Shown: in pieces, positions 50,747 through 60,576 of the stretch
Position numbering within the stretch: the stretch's first letter is position 1
Layout: each line of letters begins with the position of its first letter
Assembly (NCBI GenBank): GCA_910588845.1
Contig: CAJURU010000004.1
Coordinates: forward strand, 62,001-126,000
Direction: 5' to 3'
Length of the DNA stretch: 64,000 bases
DNA from: an uncultured Lachnospiraceae bacterium
GTDB lineage: Bacteria; Bacillota; Clostridia; Lachnospirales; Lachnospiraceae
The notes under the pieces: model-generated
The model's database searches: none
The model's input: the letters and a program-made list of their open reading frames with translations, nothing else
Told to the model about the DNA's origin: nothing
Translations under genes and position numbers: made by a program

Positions 50747-53479
50747 ATGTATACGGTGGAAGAGTTTGTGCGGCGGGCCATGGCAAGCAGGGGTCTTATC
50801 TGTTATGGTACAGGGAAACGCTTTCAGGTGTTTGTTGAGTGTTTCCAGGGCACGCAGGTGTTAGATAAGGTGGCTTTCTGCGTGGACAGGGACGCCAGGC
50901 TGCATGGCAGCCAGGTTTCTTTGGGAGCCAGGATGGTTGATGTTTTGCCAATTGAAACGCTGACGGATATAAAAGAAAAAGGTATGGTTCTTTTGATTAC
51001 CAATGTGCGTTATCAAGATGTGCTGTCGGATTTGTCGGCGAAAGGACTTTTGCCGGCAGAGGAAGATTGTTTTTGCTTCAAACATCTGTACGGCATGATT
51101 CTCGAAGAACAGGCAATGACAAAGACGGTTCCCGCAGACTGCCGCCTCACCGAAAATGCCGTAATACCCAAGGTTATCCATTATTGCTGGTTCGGACGAA
51201 ATCCTATTCCTGAGCATTACCAAAGGTGGATGGAGAGCTGGCGTAAATACTGCCCGGATTACGAAATTAAGGAGTGGAATGAGGACAATTACGATATCAC
51301 CAAGAATCAATATATGTACGAAGCCTACGAGCATAAAAAATGGGGATTTGTCCCCGATTATGCGAGGCTGGACATCATTTATGAGCACGGCGGCATATAC
51401 CTGGACACGGATGTGGAGTTAGTGGGGAATTTGGATGATTTGCGCTATCAGATGGGCTTTGCCGGATTTGAACGTCCGGGCCTGATAAATCTGGGGCTGG
51501 GATTTGGAGCGGCCAGGGGACTGCCGATTATCAGGCGGATGCGGGACGCCTACAATGATTATTGTTTTGTACGGCAGGATGGTACCCTAAATCTGACGGC
51601 AAGCCCCGTGTACCAGACGGATTTTCTTCTCAGGGAGGGGCTCAATTTGAATGGAGAATACCAAAAGCTCGGTGATTTTGTCATTTACCCGGAGAAAATG
51701 CTTAGCGGCAAGTGTCCCTATACGCGCCGTATAAGGCTCGCGCCCTACACGAAGTCCATCCACCATTTTGACGCTTCCTGGGTCGATGACGCCTGGAAGG
51801 AGCGCAACCGCAGGTTTGAGGCGGAGATGAATGAAGCGGATACGGACGCAACGGCAGGCGGACTGGTGTCTGTAATTATTCCGGCGTATAATGTAGAGCA
51901 GTATATAGACCAGTGCCTGGAAAGCGTCACGGGACAGACATACCGGAATCTGGAAATTATATTAATCAACGACGGCTCTACGGATGAAACAGAAGAACAT
52001 TGCCGTTGTTGGGCGGAATGGGACAGCCGCATTCACTATATTTCTAAGGCAAATGAAGGTTTGGGAGCTACCAGGAATTATGGATTATCTATGGCGCATG
52101 GCGATTATATTTTATTTGTAGATACGGATGATTGGCTGGAAATAGAATGTATAGAAAAGATGCATAGGCTGTTGGTAGAGGAACAGGCGGATATATGTCT
52201 GACAGAACATTACAGGGTAAGCGGCGAAGAAAAATACCATCGGCAGTTTGAACCCTTACCAGGGGACAAATTAAGCGATTTGGAACGAAAAAAACTAATT
52301 CTCTTTACACCGCCAAGCGCATGGGGTAAATTGTACCGTCAGAGCTTCCTGTCAAGAATATCGTATGAACAGCCTTCCTGTGTGTTTGAAGACACGGCGG
52401 TTTATCCTTATGTTATTTCACAAGCTGAGCGGATCTGCTGTGTGCACGAGCCTTTATGGAATTACAGGGAGAATAATGCAGGCAGCATTATGCATAAATG
52501 GTATAATTATAGTAAACTCCCTCAGGCATTTGCTTACGGCAGGGGAAAAATGGAGCAGGCAGGCTGCCTGGAGAAATATGAGTATGTCTTAGAGCATTTA
52601 GCCTTACATCATTTTGCGGCGGCATATAATAATTGGCAGGGGCGTGTAAGCCGGGAAGAGTTCCGTACATATTTTGAGAAGCCTTTTGGGCAATTTCTAC
52701 AAAAGAATTACCCTGATTGGCGGCAGAAGGTCTATACAGGTTTTTTCGTCTGGGGCAGCTTTGCCATGCGCTGGCTGGCGAGGAAGGGAATGCTTAAGTA
52801 TGCGAAACTTGTGAGGCATTATCCATTTTCCAGCATAATCAGCCAATTTTTGGGTAAGGGCGGCACATATTCCGTGAGGAATGAGAATCCATTTCGCCGG
52901 CAGACGGTAGAGGCTGATATTCGGGGAAGTGGTTTTGAAAATATCAGCCAGCAAGTGGGAAATAAAAAACAGACGGTATTGTTTGTTGACTTTATGGAGG
53001 AACGTTACCCGGCTATCCACACGGCAGCCGACGTATATATGACGCAAAGCGAAGCGCTAAAGGAGAGTGTGGAAACATTTGCTGAGGATGGCTGTGAGGT
53101 GATTGTGAGTGGCAGCGAGCGTTTTCTGGCATTGTGGAGGGAAGCGTGCGGGGAATTTGTTTCTTGTTTGCGAAATGAGCTTTCCGGCATGACAGTGATA
53201 CTTATAAGAAGCAGGATGGCGGAATGGTACGGAGTACATGGGAAGGAAGAGCAGTTTCCCAATGTGGAAGAAATCCGTAGGTATAATCAAATGTTTAGTC
53301 AAATGGAAGATTATTTTCTGAAACTGTATCCGGAGGCGAAGACGATAGAATTGCCGGAGGAATTATTATATACAGATGTAAATGGCAAATATGGCTGTTA
53401 TTGCTGGTATTGGAACAAAAAGTTATATGGAAACCGGGATTTTGCGATGAAAATGCTGCAATGGGGCGGTATGATTTGA
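50747..53479 (+). CDS. Multi-domain transferase: Rossmann-like, DXD sugar transferase, GT2, DUF6270-like
   Basis: About 910 residues from ATG 50747 (AAAGGGGG at good spacing; ATG 50741 is too close). Order: residues 1-120 Rossmann-like (LICYGTGKRFQVFVECF); 140-370 a Gly_transf_sug/TcdB-like transferase (IPKVIHYCWFGRNPIPEHY, YARLDIIYEHGGIYLDTDVEL with DXD); 380-680 GT2 (VSVIIPAYNVEQYID, INDGSTDETEE, LFVDTDDWLE); and after ~745 a DUF6270-like end (TVLFVDFMEERYPAI). It could build two successive linkages. All parts look cytoplasmic. Confidence 0.85.
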   Translation: MYTVEEFVRRAMASRGLICYGTGKRFQVFVECFQGTQVLDKVAFCVDRDARLHGSQVSLGARMVDVLPIETLTDIKEKGMVLLITNVRYQDVLSDLSAKGLLPAEEDCFCFKHLYGMILEEQAMTKTVPADCRLTENAVIPKVIHYCWFGRNPIPEHYQRWMESWRKYCPDYEIKEWNEDNYDITKNQYMYEAYEHKKWGFVPDYARLDIIYEHGGIYLDTDVELVGNLDDLRYQMGFAGFERPGLINLGLGFGAARGLPIIRRMRDAYNDYCFVRQDGTLNLTASPVYQTDFLLREGLNLNGEYQKLGDFVIYPEKMLSGKCPYTRRIRLAPYTKSIHHFDASWVDDAWKERNRRFEAEMNEADTDATAGGLVSVIIPAYNVEQYIDQCLESVTGQTYRNLEIILINDGSTDETEEHCRCWAEWDSRIHYISKANEGLGATRNYGLSMAHGDYILFVDTDDWLEIECIEKMHRLLVEEQADICLTEHYRVSGEEKYHRQFEPLPGDKLSDLERKKLILFTPPSAWGKLYRQSFLSRISYEQPSCVFEDTAVYPYVISQAERICCVHEPLWNYRENNAGSIMHKWYNYSKLPQAFAYGRGKMEQAGCLEKYEYVLEHLALHHFAAAYNNWQGRVSREEFRTYFEKPFGQFLQKNYPDWRQKVYTGFFVWGSFAMRWLARKGMLKYAKLVRHYPFSSIISQFLGKGGTYSVRNENPFRRQTVEADIRGSGFENISQQVGNKKQTVLFVDFMEERYPAIHTAADVYMTQSEALKESVETFAEDGCEVIVSGSERFLALWREACGEFVSCLRNELSGMTVILIRSRMAEWYGVHGKEEQFPNVEEIRRYNQMFSQMEDYFLKLYPEAKTIELPEELLYTDVNGKYGCYCWYWNKKLYGNRDFAMKMLQWGGMI

Positions 53480-53505
53480 AAAATTTTGGGTAAAGGTGAA
53501 TGGAA

Positions 53506-54681
53506 ATGGGATGGAAAAATAGCGTTTATATTGCGGGAGCGGGGAATTTCGGACAGATTGTTATGGAGTTACTGGAAGAATACGGCAAAGAAGAATGGCA
53601 TGTGAGGGGATTTTTGGACAATAACAAAGCCAAACAGGGGAACGACATAAAAGGATTGCCTGTTTTAAATCCCTGCCGGGATTTGTTCAGCGATTCGGCA
53701 GAAAACGTATATGTATTTATTGCGGTGATTGACTGGCGCGTCAGGTCGGAACTCGCAGAGCAATTGTACAGCTATGGTTTAGAACGCATCTATTATGTGG
53801 GAGAAGACGTATATTGGCAGAAGGCAAGGTTTTTTGAGGGGAGCAAGTTAATTCCCAGGTACGCCACGAAAGCCAAGCTGGCATCAGACGGAAAGTTAGA
53901 GCCGGTATTCCGTTATATTGAAACGCATGTAATGGATGGATGCAATCTGAAATGTAAAGGATGCACCCATTTTTCCAATCTCTTTCCTACAGACGCTGCG
54001 GTTCCCTTAGAACAGTTTGAACGGGATATCAAGCGTCTAAAAGAAATTTGTGATGTAAAAAAACTGCGGCTTTTGGGAGGCGAGCCATTGCTGCATAGGG
54101 AGTTGCTCAAGTTTATGAAGATTGCAAGAGGCGCGTTTCCCTACAGCGACGTCCGCGTAGTAACAAACGGGCTTTTGATTGACAGGCAAGATGAGGAATT
54201 ATTAAGCTATATGCGGGAGCATGAGATATTTTTTGATATTTCCTGGTATCCGCCGATGTTACAGAGAAAGGAGGAAATATTATCATTTCTTGACAACCGA
54301 CGGATAAAATATCATGCGTTTGAGACAGAAATTTATGAATTTTCCCGTTGCCTTACTTTGAGCGATATTCATGACCCGGAAATCAGCCAGTTAAAATGCG
54401 GCAGCAGATATTGTACGATACTCAGAGATGGAAAGTTATATAAATGCGCGCTTGCCGCTTATCTTCCAGAATATAGGCGGGCGTTTGGCGTAAATATAAG
54501 GGAAGAGCCGGGGATGGATATTTATCACGATAGCATAGATAAAATCAGAGATTTTTCTGTTGCCTGCGTCAAAGATCCAATTGATATGTGCAGATATTGT
54601 ACGGAGCAGCCGGAAAGTTTTTCGTGGGGCGCCCGCCCTCATCCTGAGAAGGAAGACTGGCTGGTTAGTAACGTTGAATAA
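53506..54681 (+). CDS. Radical SAM enzyme with Rossmann-like N-terminal domain
   Basis: 391 residues from ATG 53506. The N-terminus is a nucleotide/NAD-type fold (VYIAGAGNFGQIVMELL, GFLDNNKAKQGND). At residues ~146-153 is CNLKCKGC, the CX3CX2C triad that binds the radical [4Fe-4S] cluster; LLGGEPLLH is the GGE SAM motif. Two further cysteine groups (CGSRYC...C and CVKDPIDMCRYC) suggest a SPASM/twitch-type auxiliary cluster. It lies between glycan genes, so a radical modification (epimerisation, dehydrogenation or C-C/C-S chemistry) of a sugar or small substituent is likely. Substrate unknown. Confidence 0.8.
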   Translation: MGWKNSVYIAGAGNFGQIVMELLEEYGKEEWHVRGFLDNNKAKQGNDIKGLPVLNPCRDLFSDSAENVYVFIAVIDWRVRSELAEQLYSYGLERIYYVGEDVYWQKARFFEGSKLIPRYATKAKLASDGKLEPVFRYIETHVMDGCNLKCKGCTHFSNLFPTDAAVPLEQFERDIKRLKEICDVKKLRLLGGEPLLHRELLKFMKIARGAFPYSDVRVVTNGLLIDRQDEELLSYMREHEIFFDISWYPPMLQRKEEILSFLDNRRIKYHAFETEIYEFSRCLTLSDIHDPEISQLKCGSRYCTILRDGKLYKCALAAYLPEYRRAFGVNIREEPGMDIYHDSIDKIRDFSVACVKDPIDMCRYCTEQPESFSWGARPHPEKEDWLVSNVE

Positions 54682-54772
54682 ATTATATGAGAAGTCAGAG
54701 TATTTACATTTTTAATTATATGACTATTTGAAAGAGTATTTATACCTTACAAAAGGAGGAGGTATAAGAGAT

Positions 54773-55978
54773 ATGGAAAATGATAGAGAAGACGAAAAAA
54801 TAATGTTCTCCACGCAATCGTTTTGTAAGATAGGGAATGAAATTTGGTTTGTCCCACGGAATTTTAACGCTTTGTTTCGCATGAGCTGTGCAGACAGAAG
54901 GTTAATATATGTGCTGGAATTTGAAATGGAACCCAGGGCAAAACAAAATCTGGTGAAGGGTATGGTACATTATGGGAATGAATTATGGTTCCTGCCCTCA
55001 GAGGCAGAGAGAATTTATATTTTGAACCTTGGAGATAAGCAGATGCAGAGTTTAGAGCTTCCGGCAGAGTATCAGGGGAATAAGTATAAGACGGGGGCTT
55101 ATTGCGCAGATGGGAAGTATATTTGGGTTCTGCCCTTTGGCACAGTCCATGGATTCCAGATAGATATGCAGGAGAAGAGTACAGAACTTTTGCCAAAGAT
55201 GAGTTATGCTGAGAATTGGAAAGCATCTTATATGTACTGCGCAAAATTAGGCCATAAAATAGCGGCAGTTGACAATAATTCTGGTAAATTAATGTGTTAT
55301 GATTCCTATCTTAAAACTGCAGATTTTATAGTAATGAATAAGAAGAAAGGTATGGCGCAGGAGTGTTTGGTCCTTTCATATTGCGATTGCTTTTACTTGT
55401 TTTCAGCTGAAAAGGCGTATTTGTTTGATTCAGAACTGAAATTATTAGAGAAGAAATCGTTGATTGCGGAAACGCGAGAAATGGATGTGTTAGACTGCCT
55501 GGCTGATGGAGATGATATTTGGTTGTCGTGCTATCCCGATTTTATACTACGCTGGAACCTGAAAGACGATAAGGTTATAAAGTTCCAATTGGAGCATTGC
55601 CAGCTAGTACGCAGCGCGGCAGTGTTGGGAGAGATAGGGTGCGGGGTGTTGTTTCAAGATGAGGAAAAGATTTATTGTCTGCCTGGGGATTATGGATATT
55701 TTATTGAGATTAATAAGAAAACACAAGAGAAACGTGAATTTCCGTTTGGTAAAGAATTCGATTGGATATATGAGTATTTAGCGGCGGATATACGGAATCA
55801 GGAGGCAAGATATTTGTTTTTCAATAGCTGCGTGTATACGTTAAAACAATATTTTCGCTGCATGAAACAAGATACGGCGTTAAAGCGGAATGAACGGCAA
55901 TCGGAAAAAAATTTGCGCCAAACAGGAGGCGAAGTTGGAAAAGCTATTGTCGACGAGATTATCAGTGAGATGTTTTAA
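54773..55978 (+). CDS. Beta-propeller-like protein of unknown function
   Basis: 401 residues from ATG 54773 (GGAGGAGG upstream). Repeating units of about 50 residues with aromatic strands such as GNEIWFVPRNFNALFRM, GNELWFLPSEAERIYIL, GKYIWVLPFGTVHGFQI and GDDIWLSCYPDFILRW indicate six or so propeller blades. No signal peptide. Next to the radical SAM gene it may bind a glycan or act as a scaffold. The last ~60 residues are charged and helical. Confidence 0.75.
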   Translation: MENDREDEKIMFSTQSFCKIGNEIWFVPRNFNALFRMSCADRRLIYVLEFEMEPRAKQNLVKGMVHYGNELWFLPSEAERIYILNLGDKQMQSLELPAEYQGNKYKTGAYCADGKYIWVLPFGTVHGFQIDMQEKSTELLPKMSYAENWKASYMYCAKLGHKIAAVDNNSGKLMCYDSYLKTADFIVMNKKKGMAQECLVLSYCDCFYLFSAEKAYLFDSELKLLEKKSLIAETREMDVLDCLADGDDIWLSCYPDFILRWNLKDDKVIKFQLEHCQLVRSAAVLGEIGCGVLFQDEEKIYCLPGDYGYFIEINKKTQEKREFPFGKEFDWIYEYLAADIRNQEARYLFFNSCVYTLKQYFRCMKQDTALKRNERQSEKNLRQTGGEVGKAIVDEIISEMF

Positions 55979-55991
55979 GGGTGGATGAAAG

Positions 55992-57911
55992 ATGTATTTG
56001 TTTCCCTTTGGAGAAGTAAAACCGAATGCAAGGGTCATTATATATGGCGCGGGCAAAGTGGGCCTTGATTTTATGAGACAAATAACGAGGTCCAATTATG
56101 CACAATTGTTGTGTATGGTAGAAAAGGATTACCAAATGATTCAGGGAATAAGCGATGTGGCGGTTCCGGTAGTTTCCCGGGAGGGGCTTTTACAGTTTAC
56201 GGACAATTATGATATAATTCTTATAGCGGTACTCAATCAGAAGATTTCCCTTGAAGTGAAGCAGGAATTATGCGGAAGAGGAATTCCCGAGAGTAAAATT
56301 ATCTTGCCTAAAATAGTCGCAATAGAGGATGCGTTTTGGGGCAAATGGGAGCTTACCGCGCTGTGGGATGCCGAAGAGAGGCAGAAGGCAATGGAAGGTT
56401 TTGCCAGGGAAGGGAATGGGAAGATATCTTATTTTACATATATGATTGCCGAAATCCGACTGGCAAAAGACAAGAATGGGCTTCTTGCAGAACTTTTTCG
56501 CATAACAGATGGGGAAGAATGTCTGGAATATAAAATTATTATGCTTCGTATTTTTCTTGAAGCGGGTGTTGTAAACGGTGAATTGACAAAAAAGTTTATT
56601 GCGCTTGTAAGGCAGATAGAGCCTCTTGAATCCCGTTATCTTTTGCTTTCGGATATTGCAATTTTTCCCGTGCATTTTGCGGAATGTCTGTATCGGGAAT
56701 TCTATCTTGATTTGCGGGACGCATATCGGGAATTGATGGAAAGCTATAATCTGCAGGTTCCGAATAAAGGAATGCGATCTATCAAGAGAGCAGAGAAGAG
56801 AGCGGCAGTATTGTTTAATTGGCTGGGCGGCGCATTCAACCATGGAGATTTCAAGAAATACTTGATAGAAGAATTAGCGGAGGAAAAGTTTGAGGTGCAG
56901 ATATTTTGCCTGGATATACGCCTATGGTATACGGGGATGTGCTTTATTGAACCATTTGACGATATGTCCTGTAAGGTGAAGCCGTCGGAGTGTTATGCGT
57001 CAAGCCACAAGGCGGTATTAGAAGGGACTGCCCGGCTGCAATATATTCATGGGCGGACTGTCCGGCAGAGGATGCAGGAGAGTATTGATAGGTTATTTGC
57101 ATGGAACCCGGATGTCATTATAGACATTACGGATGAGATAGCGCCGCAGTCCTATATTTTGAATCAGTACTTTCCGGTTTACTATGTTCCAATGCGCGGT
57201 TTTTTATCCGCCATGTTTTTTGGCAGGATTTTGTCGGAGGGTAAACGTGCGGCGCAATATTGTAATAAGTTTTGCCCATCTATGGCGGAAGAACAGATGG
57301 CGGATTGTTACATCAATATAACAATTCCATGTGAAAAAGAGCGAAGGGACAGGGAAGAGTTTCAGTGGGGAGAGGAAGATTTTATTATGGTGACAGTCGG
57401 GGGAAGACTGGAGCATGAATTAGATGAAATGTTCCTTGCATCTGTCGGGAAAATGCTCAGAGAGAATCCGGATATCAAATGGCTGCTGATAGGGACAGAA
57501 CAAATAGCTTTGTTGAAGAATACATATATTGAGTTCCTTAATTCAGGGCAAGTTCGGATATTAAAATATGAAAATGACCTGATGGGGATTTTTGGCATAT
57601 GTGATGTATATCTCAATCCCAGACGTTCAGGAGGAGGGACCACGCATCTATGGGCAGCGGGAAGAGGGATTCCGGTGGTGGCGGATGCAAGTAAATGGTT
57701 TGATACAATGGAATTGCTGGGATGGGATAGTTTATGCTGGAGTACAAAAGAGCAGATTGCAAAAATAGTAAAGATGAAGAACGATAAGCAATACTATCAG
57801 CAGATAAAGATGCAGACAGAGGCTTTCCATCAGAAATGGAAAAAACGTGCGGTGAGAAGAGAATTTGTTAAGAGTGTAAAAGAATTTATAGGGATGCGAG
57901 ATAGTCAATAA
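55992..57911 (+). CDS. GT-B glycosyltransferase with Rossmann-like N-terminus (copy 1)
   Basis: 639 residues. Residues 1-120: Rossmann-like (VIIYGAGKVGLDFMRQITRSNY, DIILIAVLNQKISLE). Then a helical middle and a GT-B domain (MVTVGGRLEHELDEMF, WLLIGTEQIA, GICDVYLNPRRSGGGTTHLWAAGRGIPVV) like O-GlcNAc/GT41-style transferases. The first ~195 residues have a clear paralogue at 63414, beyond the invertible segment. Start region AAGGGTGGATGAAAG is also shared with that copy. Confidence 0.82.
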   Translation: MYLFPFGEVKPNARVIIYGAGKVGLDFMRQITRSNYAQLLCMVEKDYQMIQGISDVAVPVVSREGLLQFTDNYDIILIAVLNQKISLEVKQELCGRGIPESKIILPKIVAIEDAFWGKWELTALWDAEERQKAMEGFAREGNGKISYFTYMIAEIRLAKDKNGLLAELFRITDGEECLEYKIIMLRIFLEAGVVNGELTKKFIALVRQIEPLESRYLLLSDIAIFPVHFAECLYREFYLDLRDAYRELMESYNLQVPNKGMRSIKRAEKRAAVLFNWLGGAFNHGDFKKYLIEELAEEKFEVQIFCLDIRLWYTGMCFIEPFDDMSCKVKPSECYASSHKAVLEGTARLQYIHGRTVRQRMQESIDRLFAWNPDVIIDITDEIAPQSYILNQYFPVYYVPMRGFLSAMFFGRILSEGKRAAQYCNKFCPSMAEEQMADCYINITIPCEKERRDREEFQWGEEDFIMVTVGGRLEHELDEMFLASVGKMLRENPDIKWLLIGTEQIALLKNTYIEFLNSGQVRILKYENDLMGIFGICDVYLNPRRSGGGTTHLWAAGRGIPVVADASKWFDTMELLGWDSLCWSTKEQIAKIVKMKNDKQYYQQIKMQTEAFHQKWKKRAVRREFVKSVKEFIGMRDSQ

Positions 57912-57935
57912 TATACAGATGGAGGTAACGGAAAA

Positions 57936-59063
57936 ATGATAGACTTTAGCAGGCCTGTATATGTCAAGGAAAGTATGTCATATATCCAACAGGCGGTAGA
58001 GCAGAATCATTTGTGTGGGGACGGTTCTTTTACACGCAAATGTACGGAGTGGATGGAAGAACATACCGGAACGGAAAGAGCAATGTTTACGACTTCATGC
58101 ACGCATGCGATGGAACTGATGGCGCTTTTGATGGAGATTGAACCTGGAGACGAAGTGATTATGCCGTCCTATACGTTTGCATCCACGGCAGATGCGTTTG
58201 TGCTGCGTGGGGCAAAGATTGTTTTTGCAGATATTCGCCCGGACACTATGAACATAGACGAGAATCTGATTGAGCAGGCAATAACCCCAAGGACAAAGGC
58301 AATTATTGTTATGCACTATGCCGGGGTTGCCTGTGAAATGGACAAGATTATGGAGATTGCCAGGAGGCATAACCTGTTTGTCGCTGAGGATGCCGCGCAG
58401 GGTATGATGGCGTCTTATAAAGGTAAGGCGTTAGGTACAATTGGTGATTTTGGAACGTACAGTTTTCACGAGACAAAGAATTATACTATGGGAGAGGGAG
58501 GCGTATGCCTGATTCAGAACAGAGAGTACATAGAACGGGCTGAGATAATCAGGGAGAAAGGTACGGACCGCAGCAAATTTTGGCGGGGAGAAATAGACAA
58601 ATATACCTGGGTGGACATGGGTTCTTCTTACCTTCCGAGCGAACTGAATATGGCGTATCTATGGGGGCAGCTTGAAATTGCGGAAGAGATTAACAGGGAA
58701 AGGCTATCTGCCTGGAATAGATATTATGACGGATTGTCCGCCTTGGCGAAACAAGGTATGGTGACTCTGCCGTTTGTGCCAGAAGACTGTGAACACAATG
58801 CCCATATGTTCTATATTAAGGTCAGAGATGAGGCGGAACGCATTAAGCTTATCGACTTCCTCAAACAGCGGGGAGTGTGGGCAGTTTTTCACTATATACC
58901 TTTGCACAGCACGCTGGCAGGTAAGAAGTTTGGCAGATTTTCCGGTGAGGACAGGTATACAACGAAAGAGAGCCTGCGGCTTTTGCGCCTGCCAATGTAT
59001 TATGGCCTGAAGGAGGAAGAGATTGAGTTTGTTATTCGGGCAGTATATGAATTTTGGGGTTGA
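57936..59063 (+). CDS. wecE: dTDP-4-amino-4,6-dideoxygalactose transaminase
   Basis: 375 residues, near full-length match to the WecE/RffA family: LCGDGSFTRKCTEWM, FTTSCTHAMELMALLMEI, PGDEVIMPSYTFASTADAFVLRGAKIVFADIRPDTMNIDENL, PLP lysine in SFHETKNYTMGEGG, FHYIPLHS. It makes a 4-amino-4,6-dideoxyhexose nucleotide sugar (Fuc4N type). The dTDP-glucose enzymes RmlA and RmlB that provide its substrate are not in the window and must lie elsewhere. Last gene before the convergent minus-strand operon. Confidence 0.88.
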   Translation: MIDFSRPVYVKESMSYIQQAVEQNHLCGDGSFTRKCTEWMEEHTGTERAMFTTSCTHAMELMALLMEIEPGDEVIMPSYTFASTADAFVLRGAKIVFADIRPDTMNIDENLIEQAITPRTKAIIVMHYAGVACEMDKIMEIARRHNLFVAEDAAQGMMASYKGKALGTIGDFGTYSFHETKNYTMGEGGVCLIQNREYIERAEIIREKGTDRSKFWRGEIDKYTWVDMGSSYLPSELNMAYLWGQLEIAEEINRERLSAWNRYYDGLSALAKQGMVTLPFVPEDCEHNAHMFYIKVRDEAERIKLIDFLKQRGVWAVFHYIPLHSTLAGKKFGRFSGEDRYTTKESLRLLRLPMYYGLKEEEIEFVIRAVYEFWG

Positions 59064-59077
59064 AGCGATTTGAAATG

Positions 59078-59779
59078 TTATTGCTTACAATCCCTCCATC
59101 CCCAAATATAGTAGGGAGCCTCTTCACCAGTGTGGAACAGCAGATCAAGAATACTGACATTATGGCAGAAATCCCCATGTAACTGTTCATATGCCGGATA
59201 ACCTTGGTAATCCTTCCAGATAATTTCTATTCCAGCCCGTTCATATATGTCCAATTGCATATAATCTTTCGCGGCGGGGCCGGATATATAAGTATCTGCG
59301 TTTGTATTCTGTATCAATTGAAACAGCTTTGCCGCTTTTTTGCCGCTGGAGGGATAATTCCTGCTGTCTTCAAATTTCGTATCAATGCCCAGGAAATCTC
59401 TTGATATATGTTCAATTAAATATCTGTTTAACTGATATAAGTAATCCCACTTTGTTTCTAAATATACATACTGTAGAAAATCATCGTACTTATGATAATA
59501 CGGTGCGCCTTTATAACTCTGCTGAATTATGTTGTAGTGTTTTGTCTGCCAGTCAAACTCCGGTTTTATCTGCACTTCATAAATCAGTCTTTTTAAGTCA
59601 TAACCGCAGGGAAGCGTCAGCCATTTCAATCCCTGTTTCGTCTTAATGCGGTTTCTGTTGCGCCAGTCATTTTTGGTGTATTGCACCTCATCATAAAACA
59701 AAAATAAGTCCGCATCGTGTATAATGTCAAAATACCCTTTCCATGGTATGTAATCAGATTGCAGTACTGCAAGTTTCAT
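59078..59779 (-). CDS. WbqC-family protein
   Basis: 233 residues, AGGAGA upstream. WbqC family signature: AVLQSDYIPWKGYFDIIHDADLFLFYDEVQYTKNDWRNRN and LKWLTLP, then YISGPAAKDYM. WbqC proteins occur with DegT aminotransferases and are thought to add an acyl or amino-acid group to aminosugars; the reaction is not settled. Third gene of the minus-strand operon that faces the invertible segment. Confidence 0.87.
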   Translation of the reverse strand: MKLAVLQSDYIPWKGYFDIIHDADLFLFYDEVQYTKNDWRNRNRIKTKQGLKWLTLPCGYDLKRLIYEVQIKPEFDWQTKHYNIIQQSYKGAPYYHKYDDFLQYVYLETKWDYLYQLNRYLIEHISRDFLGIDTKFEDSRNYPSSGKKAAKLFQLIQNTNADTYISGPAAKDYMQLDIYERAGIEIIWKDYQGYPAYEQLHGDFCHNVSILDLLFHTGEEAPYYIWGWRDCKQ

Positions 59780-59811
59780 ACAAATATCTCCTACTGTAAA
59801 TATCTCTTTGT

Positions 59812-60525
59812 TTAAATGTTGTCCTTATATTTTATAAATGTAGTGTCTTCTTTTTCAAAACTGTCATCATTCCAGACAAACACGCTGAATTCAAATGGAA
59901 AATAGTCATTCCGTAGCAAAACGCGTCTGGAAAAGCCATAGGCAATTTCCAATATCTTCATCGGGTTATAATAAAATGCATGTTCATAACGGTAATCCAC
60001 TCTGTCCGATAAGAAATCAAAAGCTATCCCATCTTTACATAAGGATAATGCTTTTTTCATGACCTCAAAAACATACTCATAGTTGTCTCCTTTTACAGGA
60101 TAATTTAACGCTCCAGCCAACACGCCGTAATCGAAATTTTCTGTAAACGGATAATTCAGAAATTCTCCATGCACAAATGAAATATTTGTGTCTGGGAATT
60201 GTTTTTGCGTCTCGTTTACTATACTGTCAGAAATGTCGATTCCCTGATAAACATAGCTTTCTTTTCCAGTAAGTTCGGACAACTGCTGATTCAGCTCGCC
60301 AAATCCACAGCCGATATCGAGCACCCTCTTACCTTTGAAATTATATTGTGAAGTGAGAATCTTATGGCGAATATAGGATTTATTGCCTTTACTATCCAAA
60401 GTTTCCGGGGAATATCCAAATTGTGAATACCTGTTTTCCACTCTTAATTTCAGCTCATCTAAGGAGCTGTGCCATATACTTGAGCGGATATTTTGGCTCT
60501 CATCCGTTATTTCGTTTTCTTTCAA
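59812..60525 (-). CDS. SAM-dependent methyltransferase, TTG start
   Basis: 237 residues starting at TTG 60525, with GGAGGT six bases upstream. The SAM site is VLDIGCGFGELNQQL, followed by YQGIDISDSIVNETQ and FDYGVLAGALNYP. Acceptor unknown; position with an aminotransferase and WbqC suggests an N-methylated aminosugar. Confidence 0.8.
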   Translation of the reverse strand: MKENEITDESQNIRSSIWHSSLDELKLRVENRYSQFGYSPETLDSKGNKSYIRHKILTSQYNFKGKRVLDIGCGFGELNQQLSELTGKESYVYQGIDISDSIVNETQKQFPDTNISFVHGEFLNYPFTENFDYGVLAGALNYPVKGDNYEYVFEVMKKALSLCKDGIAFDFLSDRVDYRYEHAFYYNPMKILEIAYGFSRRVLLRNDYFPFEFSVFVWNDDSFEKEDTTFIKYKDNI

Positions 60526-60576
60526 TTTTCTACCTCCATGATTTCTAAATTAGCAGGTTTTTTACTTTTTAGAACG

